DNA from: Ctenosaura bakeri
Taxonomy: Eukaryota > Chordata > Lepidosauria > Squamata > Iguanidae
Reading direction: 5' to 3'
Length of the DNA stretch: 64,000 bases
Assembly: GCA_948474755.1 (NCBI GenBank)
Contig: CAOLHI010002504.1
Coordinates: forward strand, 62,001 to 126,000
A program made the position numbers and the translations under genes. Positions 46,922-58,849 of the stretch are shown here, one piece after another. Positions within the stretch are counted from its first letter, which is position 1. The number at the start of each line of letters is the position of its first letter. The notes beneath the pieces are model-generated. The model had not been told where the DNA came from, made no database searches, and saw only the letters and a list, made by a program, of their open reading frames with translations.

Positions 46922-46961
46922 CCAATCCAATCCAATCCAATCCAATCCAATCCAATCCAAT
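46922..46961 (+). repeat. (CAATC)8 pentanucleotide microsatellite
   Basis: Eight uninterrupted CAATC units followed by CAATG. Probably length-polymorphic. Confidence 0.95.
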
Positions 46962-47236
46962 GAAATCTTCATTGCTTAAGTCTCCTGAATGTGTAAATCT
47001 AGACCATAACAATGGTTTGAGTCTGGATGGATTATTCTTAAATTGTTTGAAGCATCTTTCAATAGACTTACTTATAACCTTTTCTAAATCACATGGTATG
47101 GCTTAGAAGCTATATGTAAAATAATTCACTTTCGCATTTAGCATGTGCACAGAATAAAATTTTGTTTTCTGTCCCTGTGCTTCCCCAGCCCCAAAGGATA
47201 ATCTTACTGTTGATTCCACAGTATGCCTTGTAGTTT

Positions 47237-47362
47237 GGTTTGCCCGAATGAAATAAGGGACAGGGCGCTTGTTCCTTTAATGACTGCATAGAATAAGGAA
47301 TTTCAGTAAGTGTTGCTTGTCACGCAGCAGGAGTCCTATCCCTTATTTCACATGGCAACCCT
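47237..47362. mobile_element. Hairpin MITE, same family as 14127
   Basis: It has GGTTTGCCCGAATGAAATAA at the left and CCCTTATTTCACATGGCAAC at the right. The interior TTCCTTTAATGACTGCATAG and GAATTTCAGTAAGTG match the centre of the 14127 copy. The left and right arms have diverged. Confidence 0.65.
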
Positions 47363-47393
47363 GCTTGCAGTAGTGAATAGTGACTCTAATTTA

Positions 47394-47585
47394 GGCCATT
47401 TCCGCACTACACTGTTATAATGCTATTATTCCACTTTCAACATCCTGTGGAATTTTGGAGATTGTAATTTACTGAGACCAAAGAGCTCTCTGGCTGAGAA
47501 TTCTAAATGTCCCTCCCTAAACAACAAAGCCCAGGATGTTGAAAGTGGAATAACAGCATCATAACAGTATAGTACAGAAAGGCAC
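47394..47585. mobile_element. Palindromic Harbinger-like MITE (family A)
   Basis: It starts GGCCATTTCCGCACTACACT and ends AGTACAGAAAGGCAC, 192 bp, with TTA on both sides (47391-47393, 47586-47588). Loop orientation is as in 8107. Confidence 0.87.
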
Positions 47586-47924
47586 TTAAGTAGAATGGTG
47601 AATCTACTTTTGGTTCTAGCCCACATTTTAAAGGAGCTATCCAGAGTGCTGAACTCATTTTGATGATAGGGTTCAAGCTCATAGATAATTCCTTTAAAGT
47701 TTGGACTAAAATCCAGAGTGGATTCATTTCAGTTATGAAAGCCATCAGCTATCAGGGAAGTGTTGTTCTGAATAGACCTTTCATTTTGCGAATAAAAGTT
47801 ATCTTTTAGAAAATCATTTTTTTAAACCAAGGAGTAACCAGAACCATAGAGTGGTGTTTTTTATATGTGTGTGTATGTGTGTGTGTGGATTGCAGTTGTT
47901 TACTAATTTTCTTGTCTCCAAATA

Positions 47925-48760
47925 TCCCCTTTTTAGGGACGATTTTAGAATGTGTTGTGGCCTCTCAGATCCAGAGGTTCCTGGATGAAATTGATTATCT
48001 AGATCTTTTTCGATCTGGCTTCAGCACAGGCTATGGGACAGACACAGATTTGGTTGCCTTGGTGTATTACTTGTGCAGGGAACTAGATGGGTAATATGTC
48101 CCTATTGGTTCTGCTGGACCTCTCCACATCTTTTAGTACCATCAACCATTGTGTCCTGCTGGGCTGGCACTCTGGGATGGGATTTGGGGGCACTGTTTTA
48201 CAGTAGTTCTGTGTCTTCCTGGTGGAGTGAACCTAGAAGGTGGTGCTGTGGGACTCCTGTTTGACACCTTGGCCATTGGCTGTGGTGTCCCCCAGGGGTC
48301 TGTCTTGTCCCCCATGCTGTTTAGCATATACATGAAACCAATGGAAAGCAGAAATTTGGCATTCAGTGTCATCAGTATGAACATGACACTCAACTTTATC
48401 CAGCGGCAGAGCTTGGAGTGTCTGGAAGGGGGCAGGGCTATGGTGTGAGGGGTGTGGCCACTGTATATGGAGGCATGGCCGCGATACATGGGGGTGTGGG
48501 CAGGGCATGCAAAGGTGTGGCTACAGGCCAGGATGCCCCAAAAACCTTGCCACTTGGGGCGAATCATTCCCCTGCCCTCACATCCCTACGCGACTAACTT
48601 TATCTTTTCTTACCATCTAAGTCCAAATTGAATCCAGACAAGACAGATATCAGTCTGAAGGCAAATCAGGAAACAGGGTTCAACATCTGCTGGACAGGGT
48701 TACACTCCCCTTGGAATCTCAGGTTCACAGCATGGGCATATTCCTTCACTCCTCCTGATA
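47925..48760 (+). mobile_element. L2-clade LINE, reverse-transcriptase fragment
   Basis: Frames read FLDEIDYLDLFRSGFSTGYG, then a degenerate LLDLS-type block, then GCGVPQGSVLSPMLFSIYMK, which is the L2 reverse-transcriptase palm with the PQGS motif. The catalytic YADD region is damaged (near 48375). The segment is shifted and stopped in several places. A hAT element interrupts it at 48401-48596. Confidence 0.82.
48401..48596. mobile_element. hAT MITE inside the L2 fragment
   Basis: It is flanked by perfect 8-bp duplications ACTTTATC (48393-48400, 48597-48604). The ends CAGCGGCAGAGCTTGG and CCCTACGCGACTA are degenerate inverted repeats. The interior CTTGCCACTTGGGGCG matches the right end of the hAT at 51538. 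Confidence 0.85.
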
Positions 48761-51147
48761 CCTAGATGAGGTGGTTTGTACAGTTAAAGCTAGTATGTCA
48801 GCTGTATTGTTCTTCTATACCCAAAGACCTCCCCCAGTTATTACAACTCCATAATCATCATCATCATCATCATCTAAGATTCCCATTTGCTGTTAAAACA
48901 ACATTTTTAACTGTTCTCATTTCCTCCTCCACATTTAGCAGTACTTTTCTTTACAGCATTTTCTTCCAAACTATTTCTGGTTCCCTTCTTCCCCTCAGTT
49001 GACTCCATATTATATTGCTGCAGATTTTCTGCTGTTCTAGTGTTCCCACAAGAAGTAAGACTCCACAATGACCTACAAAAGGCTCGTTTGTACTAGTGAT
49101 TTTCTTGTTAAACTGAAACAGTTTCCCAGGGAAAATAGCAGTGGCTCTTACCACTTTGCTGATGACATGGATCTTCACTGCGCTGAAACCTCGCTATTGA
49201 TTACCATAGGCCATAGTAGGGATCTGTTTACTGCCTCCATGCTCAAGACATCTTGCTGTTTGCTCCGGCTGAATAAAGGTGTAATGGAGACTTCCTTTTG
49301 GGGCTCCCTGCAGGTCTTGAAATGTGTGACAGCAATCAAGAGGCATTCCAAGATGCCTTAAAATCAATAATGCATTTGAAGGGAGAACTGTGGTTATCCT
49401 CATTGACAGTGACCTTCTGCTAAATAATCATTCCGTCTCCAGTATATGTGTGTTTCTTCTTGAAAAGGCTTTGAGTCCTTAATGTCCAGTTTGCTAAAAT
49501 GATGTCCTCTTACAGAGTTAACACACATTATCCAGTTCTTTGCCTATCTGTCTGATCAATGCATGTTTCATAGTGCAGCAGTACCAGAATGCTTGACTTG
49601 CCATACAAATGAGAGTAATTATTACTGTTGCTTTGCTACAATTGGATGTGCCCCCTCACTTCTGGAAGTCTGGTGTTTCACTAAGTGTAATTACCCAAAG
49701 AAGACCCAGAAACAATTCTAAGTACCTCTAGGGAACTGACTCTAAGAGCATTAAAAAGTTACAAAGCAGATGAGTCCTGAAGTCAAAGTAATGACTCCTA
49801 ACTTTCGGGGAGGGGGGCACAGTTGAATAGACAGGCCTTTTCAAATGAAACTTCCCATTTTCCATTACTCACTTATTCATTACAAGACAATATGTGAGAC
49901 ATGAGAGCAGAAGTTTTTTTTATCTTGAAAAGGATGCTCTCAGGGAATGAAGAATTGCTCAGCTTAAGGTGACTACGTCAGTCTCTTTATGGCCACAACA
50001 CCTTTCCACATTTTACCGATAAGGCTGCTGGGGAGATTTCCGAGAATACTGGGAACCAACTGCCGAGATATAATCACGCACATTGGTTTTTGCAAATATT
50101 ATCATACCCTATTGCAGTGGAATTACAGAGTTAACAAATATTTCTTTTTTTGGAGGTTACTGGGTGGATATATTTAAAATTTCATTCTCGTCTACCACCA
50201 TACACTGTTTCTGACCAGCTTCAATGGTATCGTTGCACAATTGGTTATTATTCTGTGCAATATTATGCAATATAAAAAGGCTTTTAGATCAAATTATCAT
50301 GAGTGACATTTACCAGAGCAGAATTATGAAGATTTAAAGTGTATTTTTCAGCTTTAAGACATTTTATATTGTTATATGTTAATGCCTTTGCTCTTATTAT
50401 CTAGGAATGAAAGGAGTTCTTTAATGCAAAAATGATATAACCTAAGCTATATGATTTTTAGTACTGTACTGGTTGGATTGCTAAGACAGAGACCAATACA
50501 TTTTCTTTTACAGAATTTCACCTATCACTTTACTGACAAAACTTCAATATAGTTTTAAGTATATTTTTGGATTCTTTGTGTGTATAGGACAAAGTATATA
50601 CTTTGACATTTCTTTTTCAGCCATGCACCTTTTTTGCAAAAGAATTTGTTTTATTTAAAAGTCAGACCAATTATTAGATGTTGTATTTATGATACCTAGT
50701 CATTTTATTCTCAGATCTAGACATATTTTATTGTGTTTGAAGAATAGCTACTGCACCTTTCAGGACATACTATATTCACAAGGGGCGGGGTTTACAAAAA
50801 TAACAATTTTAAGCAAGCTACTCATTACAACCAAGTAGAAGATAAAAATTTTTTAAGCAAGACAATAATTAACTGCATATTGGGATAAAAACACCTTCGA
50901 GGGTTTGTCAGAAAGTAGCAGAAATAAGGCCACACATGTTTTTCTGAGAAGACAATTCCAGAGTACTACTGAGAACGCCATGTCCCATGTATAAGTTAAC
51001 CTATCAGTTCTTACTAGTTGGGCAGAGAGCAGACCCTCAGGTGCTGATCTCAATGGTCATGTGGATATGTGTGGTCCATCAGAGATGATCATTCCTATTG
51101 GAATGTAGTTTACGGAGGAGAAGTCTTTTGGAGACTGTTACCTAGAT
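48761..51147. other. No gene; unique AT-rich sequence
   Basis: A short ATC run at about 48854-48875. I recognise nothing else. The 50170-50760 stretch is AT-rich and repeat-poor. Confidence 0.4.
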
Positions 51148-51284
51148 CAGTGGTTCTTAACCTTTTCTTTACCAAAGATCCCCTGCAAATACAATTTTTT
51201 CAGGGATCTTCAATTTAAGTATTTAAATTTAGGTTTATATTCAAATATTTATTTAAATTTTCAATTATTTACTTACTAAAGGCC

Positions 51285-51475
51285 TTTGGAGACTAGGATT
51301 CAAATCCCTGCTTAGACACTGTGTGACCTTGGACAAGTCACATTCTTCCGTCCTCAGAGGAAGGAAAAGCAACCCCCCTCTGAACAAATCTTGCCAAAAA
51401 AATCCCATGTGATTTGTTCACTTTAGGGTAGCCATAACTCAGAAGTGACTTGAAGATGCACAACAACAAAGTGCT
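51285..51475 (+). repeat. MIR-like SINE nested in the hAT
   Basis: AGACTAGGATTCAAATCCCT, then GACCTTGGACAAGTCACA, then AAGTGACTTGAAGATGCACA, in SINE order on the plus strand. Confidence 0.72.
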
Positions 51476-51524
51476 GCTGACAGGGGGATATTCTTTCTAG
51501 CCATCATGTCCCTCTCCTTTGAAA

Positions 51525-52370
51525 ATTGACTTATGGCCAGTGGTGTAGCTAGAGCTTTTGCCGCCTAGGGGTGGTCCCTTATTTTGCAGCCCGGGGGGTT
51601 GTCCATGAGTTTGCCGCCCCTCTCAGGGGAGGGAGGACCTATCCAAAATACCAATAAAAACTGCTCGATTGGGCTCTGGGCATTTGTGCTCAGAGGGGGT
51701 GTTCTGCACGTGCTCAGAGACACGCCAGCATTCCTGCAGCAGTGAGCACCCCCCCTCTTTCCATCTCTCTCCTCCCCCTTCCTTCTCGGAGGTTCAGCTG
51801 GGCTGGGCTCATCCCCAGTCTTGGAGGTGGGGTGGGGTGGAGTGGAAGGCGGATGCCTCTCCCCATCTCCTTGGGGCCCCTTCTCTCCTCTCCTCTCCGT
51901 TTTTCTCCCTCCCTCCTTCGCTGCCCATCCCAGAGGTCTGCCAGTGTCAGCACTGCTGCTTTGGTTGGAAACAGTGTTGACTCCAGATTGGGAGGGAGAG
52001 AGGGAGGGGAGAGGAGGGGAGGAGAGGAGGGGAAAGGACAATCTCCTTTCCTGGGATTGCATACCCCTCCAGCAGACCTCTTCAGAAGGCTCCAATGTCC
52101 ATCGAGTCACTGGACATCTGCCAGCATGTGGAGGGTCGCCCAGTGCTGCCCCCAAAAACATGCCACCTGGGGCGTCCCACCCCTCCTCCCCCTCTCAGTA
52201 TGCCACTGCTTATGGCAATTCCAAAACAAGCCTATCATGGGAGTTTTCTTGGCAGGATAAGTTGCCTTTGCCTTTCTCTGAGGGTGAGAGAATATGACTT
52301 GCCTGAGCTCACTAAGTGGGTTTCCATGGCCAAGCAGGGATTCAAAACCTGGTCTCCAGAGTCATAATTT
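51525..52370 (-). repeat. MIR-like SINE interrupted by a hAT
   Basis: The tail piece GACTTATGGC precedes the hAT at 51538. After the duplicated CTTATGGC the SINE continues with AATTCC, then TTTTCTTGGCAGGATAAGTT and AGCAGGGATTCAAAACCTGG. Confidence 0.72.
51538..52208. mobile_element. hAT non-autonomous element, GC-rich
   Basis: 671 bp with ends CAGTGGTGTAGCTAG and GTATGCCACTG, and perfect 8-bp duplications CTTATGGC (51530-51537, 52209-52216). It has a long purine-rich run at about 51985-52038. The open frames on both strands are low-complexity by-products of this composition. Confidence 0.9.
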
Positions 52371-52561
52371 GCATGTGTGCACATGCCTGTCACTGTGTCA
52401 CTTTCATTAGCAAATGAGGAAGCAGTTTCAGCACCTGCAAAACTCTCCCCCCACTGCCATGTCCTTGTTATGGTTGCTGGTGTTGGTGTCCAGCAGCAGG
52501 GCTTCATGAAATCCCTGTGAGGAATCTCTTGGACCTCAAGTTAAGAACCACTGACCTAGAC

Positions 52562-53430
52562 CATTCATATACACTTATAAAAACTGCAAAGTGGCTAAGT
52601 GGCAATATAAATAAAGGGTACTGTGTTCAGAGACAAAATACTTCTGGATACCAAAGGGATTACCATCACACCATACTTGTGAGCTTCCACAGCTTCTGGC
52701 TAAATGGTGGGCTAGATTAACCTTAAAATTAAAAATATATTTAACTTTATTGGTTGTTGTTGTGGAGAAGGAACTCAGTACTTTCCTCATGCAATGACCA
52801 AACCCCTAGAGACTTCCTCTTCCTTTTGCACGTGCCTTCACAGCCATTTAGTGGCCAGGGGAGAGTGGGGCCATCAGAGAAGAATCTCGCCTTGGATCCC
52901 ATTTGGGGAAAAGATGGGGTGCAAATTTAATAAATAAATAAAACCTTTAATAAATTTAATAAACAAACAAACAAACAAACAAACAGATAAAGCCTGACAA
53001 GGCATTCTCTGAGACCTCCAGGTTCCAGCCATTGAACATCTGGCTAGAGGGACATAGCCAGGTACTTTCCCAACACTCCCTATTCTCCACTGGCAATGAA
53101 ATGGCCATGGAAGTCCTCCCACAGGACAAAGCTGAGTCCTGAGAGAGGAGAGCGGAGAAATATCATAGTTCCACCGGGGCAGTATTTAATGATATGTCTC
53201 CTGATGCAGAATGTTGGCTATTGTGTTGCTAAGGACTTGGGGAACAACTACTTAAACCTCATGCTTACTTGAAAAAAAAAATCCAGTAAGAGAAGAAGTG
53301 GCCAAGTGTGGCCTAAGGCTGTTTGTACTGCTCCTGAATGTACTTCCAGCTTCTCAAATTTCACCTTTTATTTCATTTTTTTTAAAAAAATTAAATATCT
53401 CCACAGCTGCAGAGGACATTTGGTTCTGGT
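52562..53430. other. LINE-tail remnant and (AAAC)n run; no gene
   Basis: At about 52885-52945, CTCGCCTTGGATCCCATTTG followed by AATAAATAAATAAA looks like a LINE 3' end. AAAC units follow to about 52985. The rest is unique. Confidence 0.45.
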
Positions 53431-54190
53431 TTGTTGCTCTTTGCCTTCAGGCAGTTTCTGTCATGCCCTGCCCTAGAGACCCTGGTAGTGAGGAGGAGGA
53501 TTCGGAATGCAAGGCAGAGGCTTCTCCAGAGGCAGGAGTTTCCCCAGAAGCTTGCTCAGGAGAAGATAACAAACAACAGCAGGGGGCTGAGCAGGGGGAA
53601 CAAATATCCAAGGATGAGGCAATACAAACTCTTACTGTGCAAGAGAGACAATGCCAGAAAGACGGGTTGCACCCCTCTGCGTGTTTCAGTAACAAGCGAG
53701 CCCTAATGAAGGAATACCTGTGTCAATAGCATGAGTAAGATAAAAGGCTGCACACTGGCCCATCCCTTCCAGGGTCAGCAACTGATCTTTCCAGTAGTTA
53801 AAGCCCTGTGCTGTGTTCTCTTGCATCCGGATTACCTTGGACCTCTGCCTGTTTGACGACATCTTGGACTTGCTTTGTGGATTTGTTTGCTCTGAAACCT
53901 GAACTCTGTTTGGACATTTCCCCTCTCCTGCCTTGTGAGTAAGCCCTGCTCTGCCGCTTGTTGATTAATTGTCTGCTCTCCCAGAACACAACAGTTTCTG
54001 ACTCATGGTGATCCTAAGGTCACCCTATTATGGTGTTTTCTTGGCAAGATTTGTTCAGAGGGGATTTGCCATTCCCTTCCTCTGAAGCTGAGAAAATGTG
54101 ATTTGCCTAAAATCACCCAGTGAGTTTCTGTGGCTGAGCAGGGATTCGAACTAGTCTCCTGGAGTCCTAGTTCAACAGTCAGATGACTAT
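53431..54190 (-). repeat. MIR-like SINE split by a solo LTR
   Basis: The SINE tail TTGTTGCTCTTTGCCTTCAG (53431-53450) and GTTTC lie left of the LTR. TGACTCATGGTGATCC and the rest (GCAGGGATTCGAACTAGTCT) lie to its right. The join is base-exact apart from the duplication. Confidence 0.8.
53459..53993 (+). mobile_element. Solo LTR with perfect 5-bp duplication
   Basis: It starts TGTCATGCCC and ends CCCAGAACACAACA, 535 bp. GTTTC is present on both sides (53454-53458, 53994-53998). A TATA-like GATAAAAGGC lies at 53738. The TGT...ACA ends and 5-bp duplication fit a Gypsy-type or retroviral LTR. There is no internal region, so it arose by LTR-LTR recombination. The overlapping 143-aa and 91-aa frames are incidental. 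Confidence 0.85.
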
Positions 54191-54449
54191 ACCGTGCTAG
54201 CACCCTCCTCCATCACAACATAATTCTGCTTCAGTTCTTTCTTAAATAATGGAAATAAAGCTATGAGAGTGATTTGAGTAAAAATCCTGGGGATATGACA
54301 TTGATTTGAGTATAAATAAATAAATATCACACCTATTTAAAATTAAAAGTCCAAGGGCAGTGACGCAGATGGATTGAGGGTATTGTAAGGGATGTGGCCC
54401 ACAAGGACCCACAGGGGCCAATGTGACACCCCAACCTTGGCTGGATTAT

Positions 54450-54890
54450 GTGATCCTTGACAGATGGCTGTGCAGATGCTGTTTAAATAGTCCCTTAGTA
54501 CTTCCTGAGGCAATATGTTCTATTATTTAACAACTATTACCATTCTAATCTTTAACTAACACACTATTTCTCTGCAATTTCCACCACTGGTTTTGCTCCT
54601 GTCCTCTGAAGCAGCAAGAATACGTCTGTTCCATCTTTCTAGCCTTTCAGTCAATAATTGAATATTTCCTTGTAATCTTCTTTTCTCCAGCCTAAACATA
54701 TTTCTTTCTTTCAACTGTTCCTCACAGGACTTGGTTCACAGACAACTCATCATTTTGGTAAGACTCCTCTGGACATGTGCCAGTTTGGCAGTGTTCATTT
54801 ACAATGTAGAGCCCAGAAATGGACACAGTATTCCAAACTCAGCCAAACAGTGCAAAACAGAGAAGAAATATGACTTACTGTCTTCTTAGC
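54450..54890 (-). mobile_element. Old CR1-group LINE fragment
   Basis: On the minus strand it reads like the CR1 3' part: GCCCAGAAATGGACACAGTA (plus-strand wording) near 54810 and GGACATGTGCCAGTTTGGCA near 54772 correspond to matching segments in the 6361 copy. It is heavily diverged. Confidence 0.6.
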
Positions 54891-55924
54891 ACTGAACTTC
54901 TGACATAGCATTACAATTAATGTTTGTTGTTGCTCTGTTGGAGTAATATAATCATAATCATACAGTAGGACAAATATGGAAAACATCCCCCCCCTGTTGT
55001 GTTGTGATATTATAATTCCCTGATGCCTTCAGTGGTTCTGCTCACCATTGGCTGGGGAACATGTGAGTGGCTGCCTGAACATATCTAGAAAGCTACACAT
55101 TCCTGATCCGTGAAGTAGTGAGATGATGACATCCACATCTCGTGTGTGTATGGATATCAATAGGTGCACTGCATGAATCAGATTTACTTCAAATGTCTGA
55201 AGATGTCTCAAAAAGTATTTTGATAAAAATGGAATATATACAATTATGGCTAAAAAACATAGATCATATATGAATGAGATCACAATGTATCATATGGTCT
55301 GGCATCCTGTTGGTAACATGGACAGGCATAAGTCCAACTTATGCTTGCATATATTTTTTATGGTTGGGGAAATAGAATTCATCTGAACTGTCTGCGCTGA
55401 TCTCCTGTGCCTTTAACTTACTACACCCATGCTGGGGCATCTCTTCATGGCCATTTGTTGGCCAGGGAACAATGAAGTGCAGCCAGGCAGAAGCTTGTTT
55501 AATTTCTGCACCTAGCCACAGGACAACCAACCATTGTCCAGACTTCCTGGGGAGGGTCTTCCAGGAAGCCTGGGCAATTGTCTATCGGAGAGCACTCTGC
55601 CTTGAGAACAGTAATATGAGGGTGTGGAAAGCAAATCTAGTTATACCTGGGAGAGCTTTTCTGACTAGAACAATGCATGGTCTTGGCTATTAATTAATTT
55701 GCCAATTAAATTTGCATATGAATAAAGAGAATAGCAAAAACACACTTCATTTCTAGAACATTTAACAAGCCTCTTCCCTCAATATTACTGTTATGTCTTA
55801 AGTTGTAACAGTAATAAAACAGGATTTCTAACAAACTCTTCCTACATATTTATAGAGCCCAAGGTTCTTTGTGTGGTGATAATAATCTATTCCTGTTCAG
55901 CAGATGAGGGAATGCTTTCTCTAT
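54891..55924. other. No recognisable gene
   Basis: Unique sequence. The stretch 55420-55690 is somewhat GC-richer and may be an unclassified repeat. Confidence 0.35.
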
Positions 55925-56379
55925 GACCATCTCTGCACGGGGCGAGGGAATCGCCCCACGCCGCTACTTACTGGATCTTCTGGCGGTCCAGTCCGGTCTG
56001 GGGTGAGGAGGAGCAGTGCGTGGTCATCGCTCCACACTGCTCTGGCATCCAAAATGGCGGCTTCCGGTTGGTCGTGGGTCTTGACCAACTGGTGAAGCTT
56101 GCCAGCCTAAAACCCACCCTCGGCAGATCGCAGGCTCGCATTGGTGCGAGCCTACGAATCTGCACAAGGCAGCAGGTTTGCAGTGGCGTGCTCTGTTCTT
56201 TTGAAAGACTGGAAAAATCAGGTCTTTCAAAAGCACGCTGGAGGACCACTTGGGGTCATTCCGGAGCAGACTGAGGTACAGATCTACAGTAAGTAGTCCA
56301 AACCCAGTCCGCTCCAAGGTGCAGACATCCTCTGTGGAGGATGCACTGCACTGTTTTAAATACCCAATGTGGAAATGGC
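55925..56379. mobile_element. Harbinger-like MITE (family D)
   Basis: Ends GACCATCTCTGCACGGGG and CAATGTGGAAATGGC. The body aligns throughout with 62868-63322: shared AAAATGGCGGCTTCC, GATCTTGACCAAC-type palindrome and CAAAAGCACGCTGGA. It is GC-rich. Target triplets do not match here. Confidence 0.75.
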
Positions 56380-56400
56380 AAATGATGTGTATGGTTTTTA

Positions 56401-56412
56401 CTTCTTTCTTTC

Positions 56413-56472
<60 letters not shown>

Positions 56473-56474
56473 TT
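56401..56474 (+). repeat. (CTTT)n microsatellite
   Basis: About 70 bp of CTTT units with one early interruption, just outside the family D element. Confidence 0.95.
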
Positions 56475-56952
56475 AAATGGCTGTCCATTAGTCTTATAGG
56501 CAACCAGACTACTGGTCCCTACGTCTCAGGATTGCCAATAGCAATGGCATCAGCTCTCCAGGATTCTAGACGGGTGTATCTTTCACCTCTACTTAGATAT
56601 GTCAAGTACTCATGAGTGTTTCATCTTTTTTCAATTTTTTCAATTTTTTCCACTTTTTTCACTTTTTTTTTCTCCAAATGGCAGATCAAATTTTGCTTCT
56701 CTTCTTTCATTGCCTTTTTTGTTCCCAAGATAGCTCATGGCAATTGGAGGTCTGGCCTGATTGACAATTTGCATACTCTTCCTGTGTAGCATCTCAAAAC
56801 AACATGCAGACTACATCACTGTAGCATCCTCACTTCTGCCACCATCACCTGCATCCATTGTCATACATTTGCCTGAAAAAATAATGTGTTTTTTAAAAAG
56901 TTCGCACACAGAGTTTTGCACCCATTCAGCTGGCCTAATAAGGCTATCAGAA

Positions 56953-57420
56953 TAATAGAATCTTTGAAAGTTGAAGAGCTTGAAGGGACTTCATGGGCCA
57001 TCTAGTTAAACCCCCTACCATGTAGGAACATACACCTGAAAGATACCCATAGAACCTCTGTTTGGAAACCTCCAAAGCAGAAGAGTCCATCAAACAATCA
57101 ATTCCATTATCAAATAGCTATTACAGGGATGAAAGTCTTCCTTGTGTTTAGCTGGTATCTGTTATTCTGAAATTTGAATGCATTTGTTCCTACATTCAAA
57201 TCTCTGCAGGAATAGAAATCAAGGTCACTCCATCTTCTATATAGGATCTCTTCAGATATTTAAAGATGACTATCATGTCACTTCTCACTCTTCTCTTCTC
57301 CAAGCTAAACACACCCAGCTCCCTATGTCATTTCTGAGGCTTGATTTCCAGACTTTTTCTCATCTTGGTCATCTTTCTCTGGACACATTCCAGCTTGTCA
57401 CTGTCATTCTACAAGAAAGA
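56953..57420 (-). mobile_element. CR1 LINE 3' fragment
   Basis: It begins near AATAGAATCTTTGAAAG and continues with GGGCCATCTAGTTAAACC, AACCTCTGTTTGGAAACCTC, and TTCTCTGGACACATTCCAGC, matching 6361-7000 in the same orientation. It is more diverged. Confidence 0.82.
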
Positions 57421-58849
57421 CTTTTGAATTTATCTTATGGTCAGTGCAGTTACTCCACCATTTCTATTAACAGGACCACAGGACAGGCTGAAAGTGGTAG
57501 AGACTGAACAATAATTGGGTGCTTTACTCAGACTTTGATAGAAGTTACTAAGTGGATTGGTCATTACACTAATGACTGCAAGCTCTTCTTCTGTGGCCTA
57601 GGAAACAAGATGTTCCATTTTGAATGCATTCTTCAGATGTTCACTCAAACTATTTTTGCAGTAGTGAAGAGCAAATCACTTCAAGCTGAGCTCATTTTAC
57701 AAGACATATTTCTTGCTCTCAGAGCACTATTGAATATTACTCTGAGAAGTCTTTCTTTTTTAAAAAAATGTAATAAAAATAAACACTGAGGGCTTTTCAT
57801 ATAAAGCCAGGTCCATGATAAAAAGGGAGGTAGACTGTCATTGCAATATATCTTGAGTATGCTAGTTAATTATAAATGACATATAATAAAGGAATATGAA
57901 TGACAGAACAGAGTTATATGAAAAATGAAAGTCTTGATTATGCCTTCCTCCTTTTCTAGCAAATGAAGACTAAAATTATTGTTCTTATAGTGGGAATCTG
58001 TGTTGCTTTGTTTAAAATATGATACCCTTCAGATAATTAACTAGGCAGTCCCCCTGCTTTGGGATCTGAAGATTTTTCTTCCTCCTACAAATCTGTTGTG
58101 TTTCAAATTGATCTGTTCAAAATGTACCAATATATTAAATCGATGCATAGAAACTAGTTATACCAATAAATACATTTCAGACTAAATCAGATCTATTACT
58201 GCTGGGGAGGGGGAAACCATGGTTACATTACTTATGATGTTGTAAGAATAATTTACCACTATTTGCCTACAATTAAGTTCAATAACTTTTATGCTGTGAT
58301 TAATTAAAGCCTAACATTTCCTTGTAACCCCTGCATATATTAAACATTGAAATGAGTTTTCTGCATCAACTCATTAAACATGCAGTAAGCCTAGCAATAC
58401 AGTGGTGTTTCATTCTAATAAAAATACTGAGTTTTTATATTCCTTGCAGATCTTTTATAAGCATAGCAATCAATCCTAACTCTACAGTTGACCCTTAGAG
58501 GGAAGGACAAGTCAGGATGGAAGCCACAGAGGTATAGTGATACTTATATTTTGCAGCTCTTTGTTGTTTTCTGTGGCTTGTTCACACTTGCAATATCCAA
58601 AAGTCATAGATGCTGGAGTACTTGAAATATGGCAATCTTGAGAGAGAAAGAAAGAATTTTGTTTTGTGTAATTAAAGGCACTGTGTAACACATAATGACA
58701 CTTGTGTCTTTTTAAATCTACAATGTGACAAAGGATGGTATGAACGTTAATGTATTTGGTTGCTTAACCATGACTCAGCAACTGAGGGTGGGGTCCAAAA
58801 TTACCAGTGTTACTTTTCTGGATCAAGAATTCCCTGCACTTTTAACTAT
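57421..58849. other. No recognisable feature
   Basis: AT-rich unique sequence. Open frames are short and uninformative. Confidence 0.4.

Larger units (their letters stand above)
51148..52553. mobile_element. hAT element with nested SINEs and a second hAT
   Basis: It starts CAGTGGTTCTTAACC and ends GTTAAGAACCACTG, perfect 14-bp inverted repeats. Flanks are ACCTAGAT (51140-51147) and ACCTAGAC (52554-52561), an 8-bp duplication with one mismatch. Own sequence is only about 130 bp at the left and 190 bp at the right. The middle is later insertions. Confidence 0.85.

Noticed and set aside
47867..48094. Possible functional reverse-transcriptase exon
   Set aside because: It is an L2 fossil with stops, frame changes and a hAT insertion.
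51742..52297. Overlapping frames up to 172-198 residues on both strands
   Set aside because: They follow from the purine/pyrimidine-biased interior of the hAT at 51538, with no conserved residues.
53298..53729. 143-residue frame that looks acidic and protein-like
   Set aside because: It spans a SINE tail and enters the solo LTR, so it cannot be one ancient gene.
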